NCBI RefSeq assembly: GCF_016902445.1
Contig: NZ_JACSNX010000004.1
Coordinates: 90,898-154,897 of the forward strand
Length of the DNA: 64,000 nucleotides
Reading direction: 5' to 3'
DNA from: Oscillibacter valericigenes
Lineage (GTDB): Bacteria; Bacillota; Clostridia; Oscillospirales; Oscillospiraceae
Shown here piece after piece: positions 1-7,961 of this stretch (its first letter is position 1; each line of letters starts with the position of its first letter). The notes under the pieces are model-generated. The model ran no database searches. It had not been told where the DNA came from and saw only the letters and a list, made by a program, of their open reading frames with translations. A program made the translations under genes and the position numbers.

Positions 1-1
1 C

Positions 2-799
2 GCCGGAGCGGTGATCCTGGCCACCGGCGGCGTCAGCTATCCCGCCACCGGCTCCACCGGTGAGGGGCATCGGATGGCCCGGGAGGCGGGCCACACGGTG
101 ACGCCCCTCCGGGGCTCTCTGGTGCCCCTGCGGGACTATGGCCTTGGGAGGACCCTCCAGGGCCTGAGCCTGCGGAATGTGGGTCTGACGGTGTTTGAGG
201 ACAAAAAGAAAATTTACACGGACTTCGGGGAGCTGCTGTTTACCCACTTCGGCGTCAGCGGACCACTGGTGCTGTCGGCCTCCGCCCACATGCGGCACTT
301 TGACAAGAAAACCTATCGGCTGGAGATCGATCTGAAGCCGGCTCTGGACGAACAGGCACTGGACAAGCGGCTGCTGCGGGACTTTGAGAAGTACGCAAAC
401 CACGACTTCTGCAATGCCCTGGACGACCTGCTGCCCCAGAAGCTGATCGGCGCCGTGGTGGAGCGGACGGAGATCCCGCCTCATGAGAAGGTCCACGACG
501 TGACGCGGGAGCAGCGGCGGCGGCTGGGCCAGGTGCTCAAGCACTTCTCCGTGGACATCGCGGGGCCCTGCCCGGTGACGGATGCCATCGTCACCTCCGG
601 CGGGGTGAAGATCGGGGAAATCGACCCCAAAACAATGGCGTCAAAGCTTGTAAAGGGATTATACTTTGCGGGAGAAATCATGGATGTGGACGCCTACACC
701 GGCGGCTTCAACCTGCAGATCGCCTGGGCCACCGGCCGGGCGGCGGGGATGGCCGCGGCGGAGCAGGCCCCATCCGGACAAGAGGAAGAGGACACATGA
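2..799 (+). CDS. NAD(P)/FAD-dependent oxidoreductase, HI0933/YhiN family (5' truncated)
   Basis: This is the C-terminal two thirds of a flavoprotein whose start lies left of the window. The visible part opens with the ILATGGVSYPATGSTGEGH segment typical of the HI0933-like (YhiN, aminoacetone-oxidase-like) family. It ends with the FAD-contacting stretch GLYFAGEIMDVDAYTGGFN and the helix that follows it. The physiological substrate of the family is not firmly established. The stop overlaps the cmk start (ATGA), so the two genes are probably co-transcribed and translationally coupled. No frameshift is seen in the visible part. Confidence 0.88.
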   Translation, partial: AGAVILATGGVSYPATGSTGEGHRMAREAGHTVTPLRGSLVPLRDYGLGRTLQGLSLRNVGLTVFEDKKKIYTDFGELLFTHFGVSGPLVLSASAHMRHFDKKTYRLEIDLKPALDEQALDKRLLRDFEKYANHDFCNALDDLLPQKLIGAVVERTEIPPHEKVHDVTREQRRRLGQVLKHFSVDIAGPCPVTDAIVTSGGVKIGEIDPKTMASKLVKGLYFAGEIMDVDAYTGGFNLQIAWATGRAAGMAAAEQAPSGQEEEDT

Positions 800-1476
800 C
801 CAAGACCATTCGCGTGGCCATCGACGGCCCCTCCGGCGCGGGGAAGAGCACCCTGGCCCGGAGCGCGGCCGCCAGGCTGAACTTTTTATATGTGGACACC
901 GGGGCCATCTACCGGACCATCGGCTGTGCCGTCCGGCGGCGGGACATTGACCCCGGGGACCGGGCCGCTGTGGTGGCGGCGCTGCCGGCGCTGGACATCG
1001 GGCTGACCTACGGGGCCGACGGATTACAGCACATGGAGCTGAACGGAGAGGACGTGACGGCGGAGATCCGTCTGCCGGAGATCTCTCGGTATGCCTCCGT
1101 GGTGTCCGCCTATCCGGAGGTCCGGGCGTATCTGCTGGAGATGCAGCGGCGCCTGGCCCGGGAGCACAGTGTCATCATGGATGGCCGGGACATCGGCACC
1201 GTGGTGCTGCCGGATGCGGAGGTGAAGGTGTTCCTCACCGCCTCTGCAGAGGAGAGGGCCCGGCGCAGGATGCTGGAACTGCAGCAGCGGGGGACTCCGG
1301 AGCCCTACGAGGACATCCTCCGCGCCATTCAGGAGCGGGACTGGAACGACACGCACCGGGCCGCCGCGCCCCTGCGGCAGGCGGAGGACGCGGTGCTGCT
1401 GGATACCACGGAGCTGGATTTTACGCAGAGCGAGGAAGCCCTGCTGCGGATCATCCGGGAAAGGGCTGGGCTATGA
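796..1476 (+). CDS. cmk: Cytidylate kinase
   Basis: It phosphorylates CMP and dCMP to the diphosphates with ATP, in the cytosol, in pyrimidine nucleotide recycling. The P-loop GPSGAGKS is at residues 11-18. The internal signature MDGRDIGTVVLP and the C-terminal RDWNDTHRAAAPL lid segment match bacterial CMP kinases, as does the 226-residue length. The start overlaps the upstream flavoprotein stop and the stop overlaps plsC. The order cmk-plsC-ispH-rpsA is a common clostridial arrangement. Confidence 0.96.
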   Translation: MTKTIRVAIDGPSGAGKSTLARSAAARLNFLYVDTGAIYRTIGCAVRRRDIDPGDRAAVVAALPALDIGLTYGADGLQHMELNGEDVTAEIRLPEISRYASVVSAYPEVRAYLLEMQRRLAREHSVIMDGRDIGTVVLPDAEVKVFLTASAEERARRRMLELQQRGTPEPYEDILRAIQERDWNDTHRAAAPLRQAEDAVLLDTTELDFTQSEEALLRIIRERAGL

Positions 1477-2102
1477 ACGAAGAGAAGAAAGAGGTCCAGG
1501 AGAAGAGACCGCTGAACGGTTTTTTCGTATTCGTCTACTATCTGGTGACTTTGGTGGCGAACATCCTCCACCCGGTCACCGTCATCGGGCGGGAGAATCT
1601 GCCGGAGCACGGCGCCCTGCTGTGCCCCAATCACAACAGCAACTGGGACCCGGTGCTGGTGGCTCTGAAGGTGCCGGTGAACTACCGGCTCCACATCATG
1701 GCGAAGAAGGAGCTGTTCTGCAACAAGGTTTTTGACTGGGTGCTGCGGAAGCTGGGCGCCTTCCCCGTGGACCGGGGGGAAGGGGACATCGAGGCGGTGA
1801 AAAACGCCCTGAAGGCCATCAAGAGCGGGGACAATCTGCTGATCTTCCCGGAGGGCACCCGGGTGGAGCACGAGGGGGATCTGCCCGCCAAGGGCGGCGT
1901 GGCCGTCATCGGCATCCGCTCCGGGGCGCAGTTCGTGCCGGTGTATGTGGAGGGGAACAAGCGGATCTTCCGCCGGACCCGCATCATCTTCGGCCAGGCC
2001 TACCGGCCGGATGCCGCCAGCCGCAGACCTTCGCCGGAGGAGGTCCAGGCCATCGCCGACGAGGTCCTGCGCCGGGCCTACGCCCTGGGGAGGGAGACCT
2101 GA
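1473..2102 (+). CDS. plsC: 1-acyl-sn-glycerol-3-phosphate acyltransferase
   Basis: It acylates lysophosphatidate to phosphatidate at the inner face of the membrane during phospholipid synthesis. The catalytic HX4D box is NHNSNWDP near residue 52, and the acceptor-binding FPEGTR box is near residues 125-130. The first 35 residues after a charged start are hydrophobic (FFVFVYYLVTLV), consistent with membrane association. The 209-residue length is normal. It overlaps cmk upstream by four bases and shares one base with the ispH-rpsA start. Confidence 0.93.
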   Translation: MNEEKKEVQEKRPLNGFFVFVYYLVTLVANILHPVTVIGRENLPEHGALLCPNHNSNWDPVLVALKVPVNYRLHIMAKKELFCNKVFDWVLRKLGAFPVDRGEGDIEAVKNALKAIKSGDNLLIFPEGTRVEHEGDLPAKGGVAVIGIRSGAQFVPVYVEGNKRIFRRTRIIFGQAYRPDAASRRPSPEEVQAIADEVLRRAYALGRET

Positions 2103-4069
2103 TGACCGTTCTTCTGGCAAAGAGCGCCGGCTTCTGCTACGGAGTGCGCCGGGCGGTGGAGCTGGCGGAGCGGACCGGAGAGGAGACCGGCGGCTGCTGG
2201 ATGCTGGGAGACCTGATCCACAACTCTCATGTGGTGGAGGACCTGGCCCGCCGGGGCGTCCGGCGGACGGAGGACCCCGGCAGCCTGAAGGCCGGAGACA
2301 CGGTGGTGATCCGGTCCCACGGAGAGCTGAAGTCCGTGCTGGACGACCTGGACCGGCGGGGCATCCGTTGCATCAACGCCACCTGCCCCAACGTGTGCCG
2401 CATCCAGCGGCTGGTTGCCCAGGCGGAGGCGGAGGGCCGTCGTCCGGTGATCATCGGCGAGCCGCGCCATCCGGAGGTGATGGGCGTGGCCAGCTGGTGC
2501 CGCGATCCCCTGGTGTTCGACGGGCCGGAGGCTGTGGAGGCCTGGCTGGCGGAGGATGAAAAAAACCGGGAAATCCCTGTCACCGCAGTGGCTCAGACTA
2601 CCTGCATCCGTAAACTTTTTGAAACTTCTTGGAAAATCCTAAAAAAAGAGTGTACAAACGTAAAAATATTTGATACAATATGTACTGCTACGCATGAACG
2701 TCAGTCTGAGGCGGCTGAAATTGCCGCCAAAGCCGACGTGATGGTTGTGGTGGGAGACCGTAAAAGTGCCAACACCAAACATTTGACGGAAATTTGCTTG
2801 AAGAGATGCCCCCGTGTGGTCCAGATCGAACGCGCGGATGAGCTCTCGCCGGATTTTTTCGCTGGTTGTTCTGTTGCGGGTCTTACGGCTGGCGCCTCCA
2901 CGCCTGCGGGCATCATTAAGGAGGTATATGCAACGATGAGCGAAGAAATCAAGGCGGCCGAGGGCAAAGAGGAGTCCTTCGAGGAGTTACTGAATCAGTC
3001 TTTTAAAACTTTAAATAACGGTGACCGGGTCACCGGCATCGTTACCGCCATTACTCCCACTGAGGTACAGGTGGACGTGGGCGCCAAGCAGGCGGCGTAC
3101 ATCAAGCTCAGCGAGCTGAGCGACGATCCCAACGTCAAGGCCGAGGACATCGTCCACGTGGGCGACCAGATCGAGACCTACGTGGTCCGGGTCAACGATG
3201 TGGAGGGCTATGCGGAGCTGTCCAAGAAGCGCCTGGACGCCGCCAAGGTCTGGGAGAACATCGAGCAGGCCGTGGAGGACAAGACGGTCTTGGAGGGCAC
3301 TGTCACTGAGGAGAACAAGGGCGGCATCGTGGTGTCCGTCAAGGGCGTGCGGGTGTTCGTCCCTGCCTCTCAGAGCGGTCAGCCCCGGGGCGCCGATCTG
3401 TCTGCCATGGTGAAGCAGAAGGTCCAGCTGCGGATCACCGAGGTCAACCGTGCCCGCCGCCGCGTGGTGGGCTCCATCCGCTCTGTGGCCGACGAGGCCC
3501 GGAAGGCTGCCCAGGCTGAGCTGTGGGCCAACATCGAGGTTGGCAAGCACTACACCGGCACCGTCAAGTCCATGACCAGCTACGGCGTGTTCGTGGACAT
3601 CGGCGGCGTGGACGGCATGGTACATATCTCCGAGCTCAGCTGGAGCCGGATCAAGACCCCCTCTGAGGTCTGCAAGGTGGGCGACACCCTGGATGTGTAC
3701 GTCATCTCCTTCGACCCTGAGAAGAAAAAGATCTCTCTGGGCGTGAAGGACCACAGCATCGATCCCTGGCAGGTTTTCATGGACAAGTATCAGGTTGGCG
3801 ACGTGGCCTCTGTCCGCATCGTCAAGCTGATGAGCTTCGGCGCATTTGCCGAGGTCGTTCCCGGTGTGGACGGCCTGATCCACATCTCCCAGATCGCCGA
3901 CCGGCGCATTGACAAGCCTGAGGACGTCCTGTCCGAGGGCCAGATCGTGGACGCCAAGATCACGGCCATCGACGAGGAGAAAAAGAAGATCTCCCTGTCC
4001 ATCCGCGCCCTGCTGACCCCCGCGGCTGATGAGTCTGTGGAGGAGGAAGAGGCTCCCGCGGAGGAGTGA
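2102..4069 (+). CDS. ispH-rpsA: Bifunctional IspH (HMBDP reductase) / ribosomal protein S1-type protein
   Basis: Residues 1-278 are IspH, the [4Fe-4S] enzyme that makes IPP and DMAPP in the last step of the MEP pathway. Cluster cysteines are at Cys12 (SAGFCYG), in TCPNVC and in DTICTATHERQ. Residues 290-640 contain four S1 RNA-binding repeats, two of them with the canonical VDGMVHISEL / VDGLIHISQI signature, followed by an acidic tail. The fusion is known in Clostridia. ispD and ispF of the same pathway lie 2-3 kb downstream. A strong internal Shine-Dalgarno (AAGGAGGT, 2918-2925) precedes an in-frame ATG at 2936, exactly at the domain boundary, so a stand-alone S1 protein could also be made. 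The region around 2570-2930 is visibly more AT-rich than the rest of the gene. Confidence 0.95.
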   Translation: MTVLLAKSAGFCYGVRRAVELAERTGEETGGCWMLGDLIHNSHVVEDLARRGVRRTEDPGSLKAGDTVVIRSHGELKSVLDDLDRRGIRCINATCPNVCRIQRLVAQAEAEGRRPVIIGEPRHPEVMGVASWCRDPLVFDGPEAVEAWLAEDEKNREIPVTAVAQTTCIRKLFETSWKILKKECTNVKIFDTICTATHERQSEAAEIAAKADVMVVVGDRKSANTKHLTEICLKRCPRVVQIERADELSPDFFAGCSVAGLTAGASTPAGIIKEVYATMSEEIKAAEGKEESFEELLNQSFKTLNNGDRVTGIVTAITPTEVQVDVGAKQAAYIKLSELSDDPNVKAEDIVHVGDQIETYVVRVNDVEGYAELSKKRLDAAKVWENIEQAVEDKTVLEGTVTEENKGGIVVSVKGVRVFVPASQSGQPRGADLSAMVKQKVQLRITEVNRARRRVVGSIRSVADEARKAAQAELWANIEVGKHYTGTVKSMTSYGVFVDIGGVDGMVHISELSWSRIKTPSEVCKVGDTLDVYVISFDPEKKKISLGVKDHSIDPWQVFMDKYQVGDVASVRIVKLMSFGAFAEVVPGVDGLIHISQIADRRIDKPEDVLSEGQIVDAKITAIDEEKKKISLSIRALLTPAADESVEEEEAPAEE

Positions 4070-4087
4070 TCTGCCTTTGATTGCACG

Positions 4088-4126
4088 AGAGAAGCCAGAC
4101 CCCATGCGGGGCCTGGCTCTCTTTTT
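4088..4126 (+). terminator. Rho-independent terminator after ispH-rpsA
   Basis: A GC-rich hairpin (arms around AGCCAG-CCCC and GGGG-CTGGCT with an ATGC loop) is followed by CTCTTTTT. It closes the cmk-plsC-ispH operon. Confidence 0.85.
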
Positions 4127-4156
4127 AAAATTTTGTGAGAATTTTCACGAAATAGA

Positions 4157-4185
4157 TTGCTTTTCCCGAAGCGGCATGTTATAAT
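4157..4185 (+). promoter_or_regulatory. Sigma-A promoter of the CoA-transferase gene
   Basis: TTGCTT at 4157-4162, a 17-nt spacer, and a perfect TATAAT at 4180-4185. It lies between a terminator and a well-spaced AGGAGG ribosome site, so the downstream gene has its own strong promoter. Confidence 0.8.
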
Positions 4186-4256
4186 CTTGTCAATCTATCG
4201 TAATACAACGCGGGCGACATCATACAACAATCGGGAATTACAGGAGGAAACATGAT

Positions 4257-5603
4257 ATGAGCTACCAGGAAGTGTACAAACAGAAGCTGACGACGGCGGA
4301 CGAGGCGGTCAAGGCCGTCCAGTCCGGCGACTGGGTGGACTACGGCTGGAGCGTCTGTTCCGCGGATGCGCTGGACAAAGCGCTGGCCCGCCGGATGGAC
4401 CAGCTGACAGACGTGAAGATCCGGGGCGGCATCCTGACCCATCGGCCTGCCATTTTCGATGTGCCGGGCGCGGCGGACCATTTCACCTGGAACTCCTGGC
4501 ACATGAGCGGCATCGAGCGCAAGGCCGTCAGCGAGGGCTTCTCCTATTACATCCCCCTGCGGTATTCCGAGCTGCCGGGATATTACCGCAACTGCATCAA
4601 GACGCTGGATGTGGCCATGTTCCAGGTAGCTCCCATGGATGAGCACGGCTGGTTCAACTTCGGCCCCGGCGGCTCCCATCTGAAAGCGGTGTGCGAGTGC
4701 GCCAAGACCGTCATCGTGGAAGTCAACAAGAACATGCCCGTTTGCCTGGGCGGCTTTGACAACTGCATCCACATTGATGACGTGGATATGATCGTGGAGG
4801 GTGAGAACCCCATCCTGGACGAGCTGGGCGGCGGAGGAGCTGCCAGCGAGGTGGATCTGGCGGTGGCCAATCTGGTGGTGCCGGAGATCTGCGACGGCGC
4901 CTGCCTGCAGCTGGGCATCGGCTCCATGCCCAACGCCATCGGCAAGATGATCGCAGAGAGCGACCTGAAGGACCTGGGCGTGCACACGGAGATGTATGTT
5001 GACGCATTTGTGGACATGTCCATGGCAGGCCGCATCACCGGCCTGCGTAAGCCCTTTGACCGGGGCCGGCAGACGTATGCCTTTGCGGCGGGCACCCGGA
5101 AGCTGTACGACTTCATCGACAATAACCCCGGCTGCATGGCAGCTCCTGTCAGCTATGTGAACGACATCGCCCGGGTGTCCCAGATCGACAACTTCATCTC
5201 CATCAACGGCGCGGTGGACGTGGACCTGTACGGTCAGGTGTCCTCCGAATCCTCCGGCACCCACCACATCTCCGGCGCCGGCGGCCAGCAGGACTTCGTC
5301 ATGGGTGCCTACCTGTCCAAGGGCGGCAAGAGCTTCATCTGCTGCTCCTCCTCCTATATGGACAAGAAGACCGGCCAGCTGAAGTCCCGCATCCGGCCCA
5401 CCCTGCTGGAGGGCTCTGTGGTCACCGCCACCCGCACCAACCTCCACTATGTGGTCACCGAGTACGGCAAGTTCAACGCCAAGGGCAAGTCCACCTGGGA
5501 GCGGGCTGAGGGCCTCATCGCCATCGCCCATCCCCAGTTCCGCGAGGAGCTGATCGCCGCGGCGGAGAAGATGCACATCTGGCGCCGCTCCAACAAGAGA
5601 TAA
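4257..5603 (+). CDS. Acetyl-CoA hydrolase/transferase family protein, probable butyryl-CoA:acetate CoA-transferase
   Basis: The 448-residue length and overall sequence match the butyryl-CoA:acetate / 4-hydroxybutyrate CoA-transferase group. These enzymes move CoA between acyl-CoA and acetate through a glutamyl-CoA intermediate. The likely catalytic glutamate is Glu245 in GVHTEM, and the Gly-rich [17 protein letters not shown] segment forms part of the CoA site. Sequence alone cannot decide between butyryl-CoA and 4-hydroxybutyryl-CoA as donor. An earlier ATG at 4252 runs into a stop after one codon, so 4257 is the start. The gene is monocistronic, with a near-consensus promoter and its own terminator, which fits a highly expressed catabolic enzyme. 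Confidence 0.85.
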   Translation: MSYQEVYKQKLTTADEAVKAVQSGDWVDYGWSVCSADALDKALARRMDQLTDVKIRGGILTHRPAIFDVPGAADHFTWNSWHMSGIERKAVSEGFSYYIPLRYSELPGYYRNCIKTLDVAMFQVAPMDEHGWFNFGPGGSHLKAVCECAKTVIVEVNKNMPVCLGGFDNCIHIDDVDMIVEGENPILDELGGGGAASEVDLAVANLVVPEICDGACLQLGIGSMPNAIGKMIAESDLKDLGVHTEMYVDAFVDMSMAGRITGLRKPFDRGRQTYAFAAGTRKLYDFIDNNPGCMAAPVSYVNDIARVSQIDNFISINGAVDVDLYGQVSSESSGTHHISGAGGQQDFVMGAYLSKGGKSFICCSSSYMDKKTGQLKSRIRPTLLEGSVVTATRTNLHYVVTEYGKFNAKGKSTWERAEGLIAIAHPQFREELIAAAEKMHIWRRSNKR

Positions 5604-5622
5604 AGAGACCTCCTATTCCCCC

Positions 5623-5659
5623 GGGTCCGGACGGCAGCATCTGTCGTCCGGACCCTTTT
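5623..5659 (+). terminator. Rho-independent terminator after the CoA-transferase gene
   Basis: Perfect 11-bp stem (5623-5633 with 5645-5655), an 11-nt loop, then TTTT. Confidence 0.88.
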
Positions 5660-5741
5660 GCCGCCTGTGTCCGGTGTTTCGCCGGGGAGAGCACAGTCCT
5701 GTGAGGATGCGTACAATAGTAAAAAAATTTCAAAAATATGC

Positions 5742-5770
5742 TTGTAAACACGCCCAAAAGCCGGTATAAT
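5742..5770 (+). promoter_or_regulatory. Sigma-A promoter of carD
   Basis: TTGTAA at 5742-5747, 17-nt spacer, TATAAT at 5765-5770, in an AT-rich gap downstream of a terminator. Confidence 0.8.
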
Positions 5771-5850
5771 GGAATTTGTGAAAACAGAAAAGTGGAAATA
5801 GAGAGAGCGGGTTCCAGTCACCGCCTGGCGGAAATGGGAAGGAGATTACC

Positions 5851-6348
5851 ATGTTCAGCGTTGGGGATCTGGTCGTTCATCCAATGCACGGTGCCGGCGT
5901 GATCGACGCCATTGTTCAGGAAAAGGTCGCGGGGAGTACACAGGACTACTATGTGTTCAAAATGCCGGTGGGTGGACTGCTGCTGAAGATCCCCACCGCC
6001 AACAGCCAGGCCATTGGGATCCGCTCCATCATCCAGCAGCCGGAGGCGGAGGCGCTGATCAGTGCCATCCCCTCGCTGAAGGTGGAGGAGAGCAGCAACT
6101 GGAACAAGCGGTACCGGGAGAACATGGTGCGGATGAAGAGCGGGGACCTGTACGAGGTGGCCCGGGTCATCAAGGGACTGATGTTCCGGGAGCGGAAGCG
6201 GGGCCTGTCCAATGGGGAGCGGAAGATGCTCCACACGGCCCGGCAGATCCTGCTCTCGGAGCTGGTGCTGGCAGAGGACAGCGGCTATGAGGAGGTGGAG
6301 GGGCGTGTGGAGCGGGCCATGCTCCAGCCGCCGGATCCACAGGGATAA
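5851..6348 (+). CDS. CarD/CdnL-family transcriptional regulator
   Basis: It starts with FSVGDLVVHPMHGAGVI, the Tudor-like RNA polymerase beta-interacting fold shared by CarD, CdnL and the N-terminus of Mfd. This is followed by an all-helical C-terminal DNA-binding half (residues 70-160). Family members bind RNA polymerase and stabilise open complexes, often at rRNA and stress promoters. The 165-residue length is typical. The start is set by AAGGAG eight bases upstream. It has its own promoter and reads toward ispD after a 68-bp gap holding a perfect hairpin. Confidence 0.9.
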   Translation: MFSVGDLVVHPMHGAGVIDAIVQEKVAGSTQDYYVFKMPVGGLLLKIPTANSQAIGIRSIIQQPEAEALISAIPSLKVEESSNWNKRYRENMVRMKSGDLYEVARVIKGLMFRERKRGLSNGERKMLHTARQILLSELVLAEDSGYEEVEGRVERAMLQPPDPQG

Positions 6349-6351
6349 GGT

Positions 6352-6374
6352 GTTCGCGGACAGCGTCCGCGAAC
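6352..6374. repeat. Perfect inverted repeat between carD and ispD
   Basis: Ten-base arms (GTTCGCGGAC / GTCCGCGAAC, 6352-6361 and 6365-6374) surround a 3-nt loop. There is no T-run after it, so it looks like an mRNA-stabilising or processing hairpin more than a terminator. Confidence 0.7.
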
Positions 6375-6416
6375 ATTCTGCTGTATTGGGAAACCGTTCC
6401 GGGGAGGTCGGATCAT

Positions 6417-7145
6417 ATGGCATTTTTCAAGAGGTTCCGGGAGGCTCAGCGGCCCCGCTGTGCAGCTCTGGTGGCGGCAGCGGGCAGCTCCTCCCGCATG
6501 GGGGGCGTCAACAAGCTGCTCCAGCCGCTGGACGGCGTCCCCGTGCTGGCCAGGACTCTGACGGCTCTGCAGCTGGCCAGGCGGATCGACGAGATCGTGG
6601 TGGCAGCCCGGGAGGAGGACTTCCTGGAGATCTCCCGGCTGTGCAGGACCTATGGCATCACCAAGTGCACCAAGGTGATCCGGGGCGGAGAGAGCCGGGC
6701 CCACTCTGTGCTGCTGGCGGCGCTGGAGGCCGGGGAAGACATGGAGCTGCTGGCGGTGCAGGACGGCGCCCGCCCCCTGGTGACGCCGGAGCTCATCGAC
6801 GCGGTGGCGGAGGCGGCGGCCCGGACCGGCGCGGCGGCTCCGGCGGTGGCGGTGAAGGACACCATCAAGTCCGTCCGGGAGGACGGCACGGTGGCGGAGA
6901 CATTGGACCGGTCGGTCCTGCGGGCGGTGCAGACGCCCCAGATCTTTGAGGGGAGCCTGCTGAAGGCCGCGCTGCAGGCGGCAGTCGAGGGGGACATCCC
7001 CGTGACGGACGACTGTTCCGCCGTGGAGCGGCTGGGCAAGCGGGTATACTTAGTGGACGGGGACGAGGAGAACCTGAAGATCACCACCCCCGTGGACCTG
7101 ATCCTGGCGGAGGCCATTCTGCACGACAGGGAGGAGCGGTTATGA
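6417..7145 (+). CDS. ispD: 2-C-methyl-D-erythritol 4-phosphate cytidylyltransferase
   Basis: It transfers CMP from CTP to MEP, the third step of the MEP isoprenoid pathway. The CTP-binding loop AAGSSSRMGG is at residues 21-30. The catalytic region QDGARPLVTPELI and the TPQIFEG segment follow as in IspD. It is 242 residues, slightly long because of a basic N-terminal extension (FFKRFREAQRPR). Its stop overlaps the ispF start, the usual ispD-ispF coupling. Confidence 0.95.
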   Translation: MAFFKRFREAQRPRCAALVAAAGSSSRMGGVNKLLQPLDGVPVLARTLTALQLARRIDEIVVAAREEDFLEISRLCRTYGITKCTKVIRGGESRAHSVLLAALEAGEDMELLAVQDGARPLVTPELIDAVAEAAARTGAAAPAVAVKDTIKSVREDGTVAETLDRSVLRAVQTPQIFEGSLLKAALQAAVEGDIPVTDDCSAVERLGKRVYLVDGDEENLKITTPVDLILAEAILHDREERL

Positions 7146-7627
7146 CAGATCTGCGGATCGGACACGGATACGACGTCCACCGGCTGACGGAGGGGCGGCG
7201 GCTGGTGCTGGGAGGCGTGGAGATCCCCTGGGACTTAGGTCTGCTGGGCCACTCTGACGCGGACGTGCTGACCCACGCGGTGATGGACGCCCTGTGCGGC
7301 GCCGCCAAGCTGGGGGACATCGGCAAGCTGTTTCCGGACAGCGATCCCCGCTATGCCGGCATCTCCAGCCTGGAGCTGCTGCGGCAGGTGGCGGCGCTGC
7401 TGAAAAAAGGCGGCTGGGCCGTGGTGAACGTGGACGCCACCTTGATCGCACAGGCCCCAAAAGTGGGACCCTGCCGCCGGGAGATGGAGGCGAATCTCGC
7501 CGCCGTCCTGGGGGTGGAGACGAACCGGGTGAATGTGAAGGCAACCACAGAGGAGCATCTGGGCTTCACCGGGGATGGGTCCGGCATGGCCGCCCATGCC
7601 GTGGTGCTGCTGGAGCGGCTCCCCTGA
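7142..7627 (+). CDS. ispF: 2-C-methyl-D-erythritol 2,4-cyclodiphosphate synthase
   Basis: It cyclises CDP-ME 2-phosphate to MEcPP with release of CMP. The metal ligands are Asp11 and His13 (GYDVHRL) and His45 in HSDADVLTHAV. The C-terminal FTGDGSGMAAHAVVLL segment is typical. At 161 residues it is the usual length of this trimeric enzyme. Together with ispH (2102) the window holds three MEP-pathway steps. Confidence 0.96.
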   Translation: MTDLRIGHGYDVHRLTEGRRLVLGGVEIPWDLGLLGHSDADVLTHAVMDALCGAAKLGDIGKLFPDSDPRYAGISSLELLRQVAALLKKGGWAVVNVDATLIAQAPKVGPCRREMEANLAAVLGVETNRVNVKATTEEHLGFTGDGSGMAAHAVVLLERLP

Positions 7628-7628
7628 A

Positions 7629-7658
7629 AAAAGGACGTGCCCGACGGCGCGTCCTTTT
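7629..7658 (+). terminator. Rho-independent terminator after ispF
   Basis: AAAAGGACG (7629-7637) pairs with CGTCCTTTT (7650-7658). The stem ends in its own T-run. Confidence 0.7.
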
Positions 7659-7709
7659 CGCACATCTGCCCGCTCTGCCCATAGAATGGGTAGAGAGGAG
7701 GAGTGTCCT

Positions 7710-7961
7710 GTGGAGCACTATTTGATCATTGCCCGCTCGGTGACTTACGCCCAGCGGATGCAGCGGGTGCTGGGACGGGCGGGGATCCGGAGCCGGATCT
7801 TCCGGGCCCCCCGGGACCTGACGGACCGGGGCTGCGCCTATGCTGTGCAGATCCCGGACACCGACCTGACGGCTGCCCTGGCGGCCCTTCACAGGGAGTC
7901 TTTGGACCCTGTTCAGATATTCCTGACCCAGCGGGGGACGTTCCGGGAGGTGAGACCGTGA
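7710..7961 (+). CDS. DUF3343 (putative Se/S carrier-like) protein
   Basis: An 83-residue protein beginning VEHYLIIARSVTYAQRMQRVL, the hallmark start of DUF3343. This is a small family related to sulfur/selenium carriers of the TusA kind and often found in selenium-using anaerobes. A GTG at 7710 is chosen because AGGAGG lies at the right distance; an in-frame ATG at 7686 would place the ribosome site inside the gene. I see one cysteine, in RGCAYAVQI. The stop overlaps the start of the cysteine-desulfurase-like gene (GTGA), so the two proteins probably act together. Confidence 0.75.
   Translation: MEHYLIIARSVTYAQRMQRVLGRAGIRSRIFRAPRDLTDRGCAYAVQIPDTDLTAALAALHRESLDPVQIFLTQRGTFREVRP

Noticed and set aside
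4179..5576. Long open frame on the minus strand opposite the CoA-transferase gene
   Set aside because: Low-complexity His/Gly/Ala/Leu-rich translation, no ribosome site, and complete antisense to a clear enzyme gene. Similar shadows occur opposite many genes here because of high GC.
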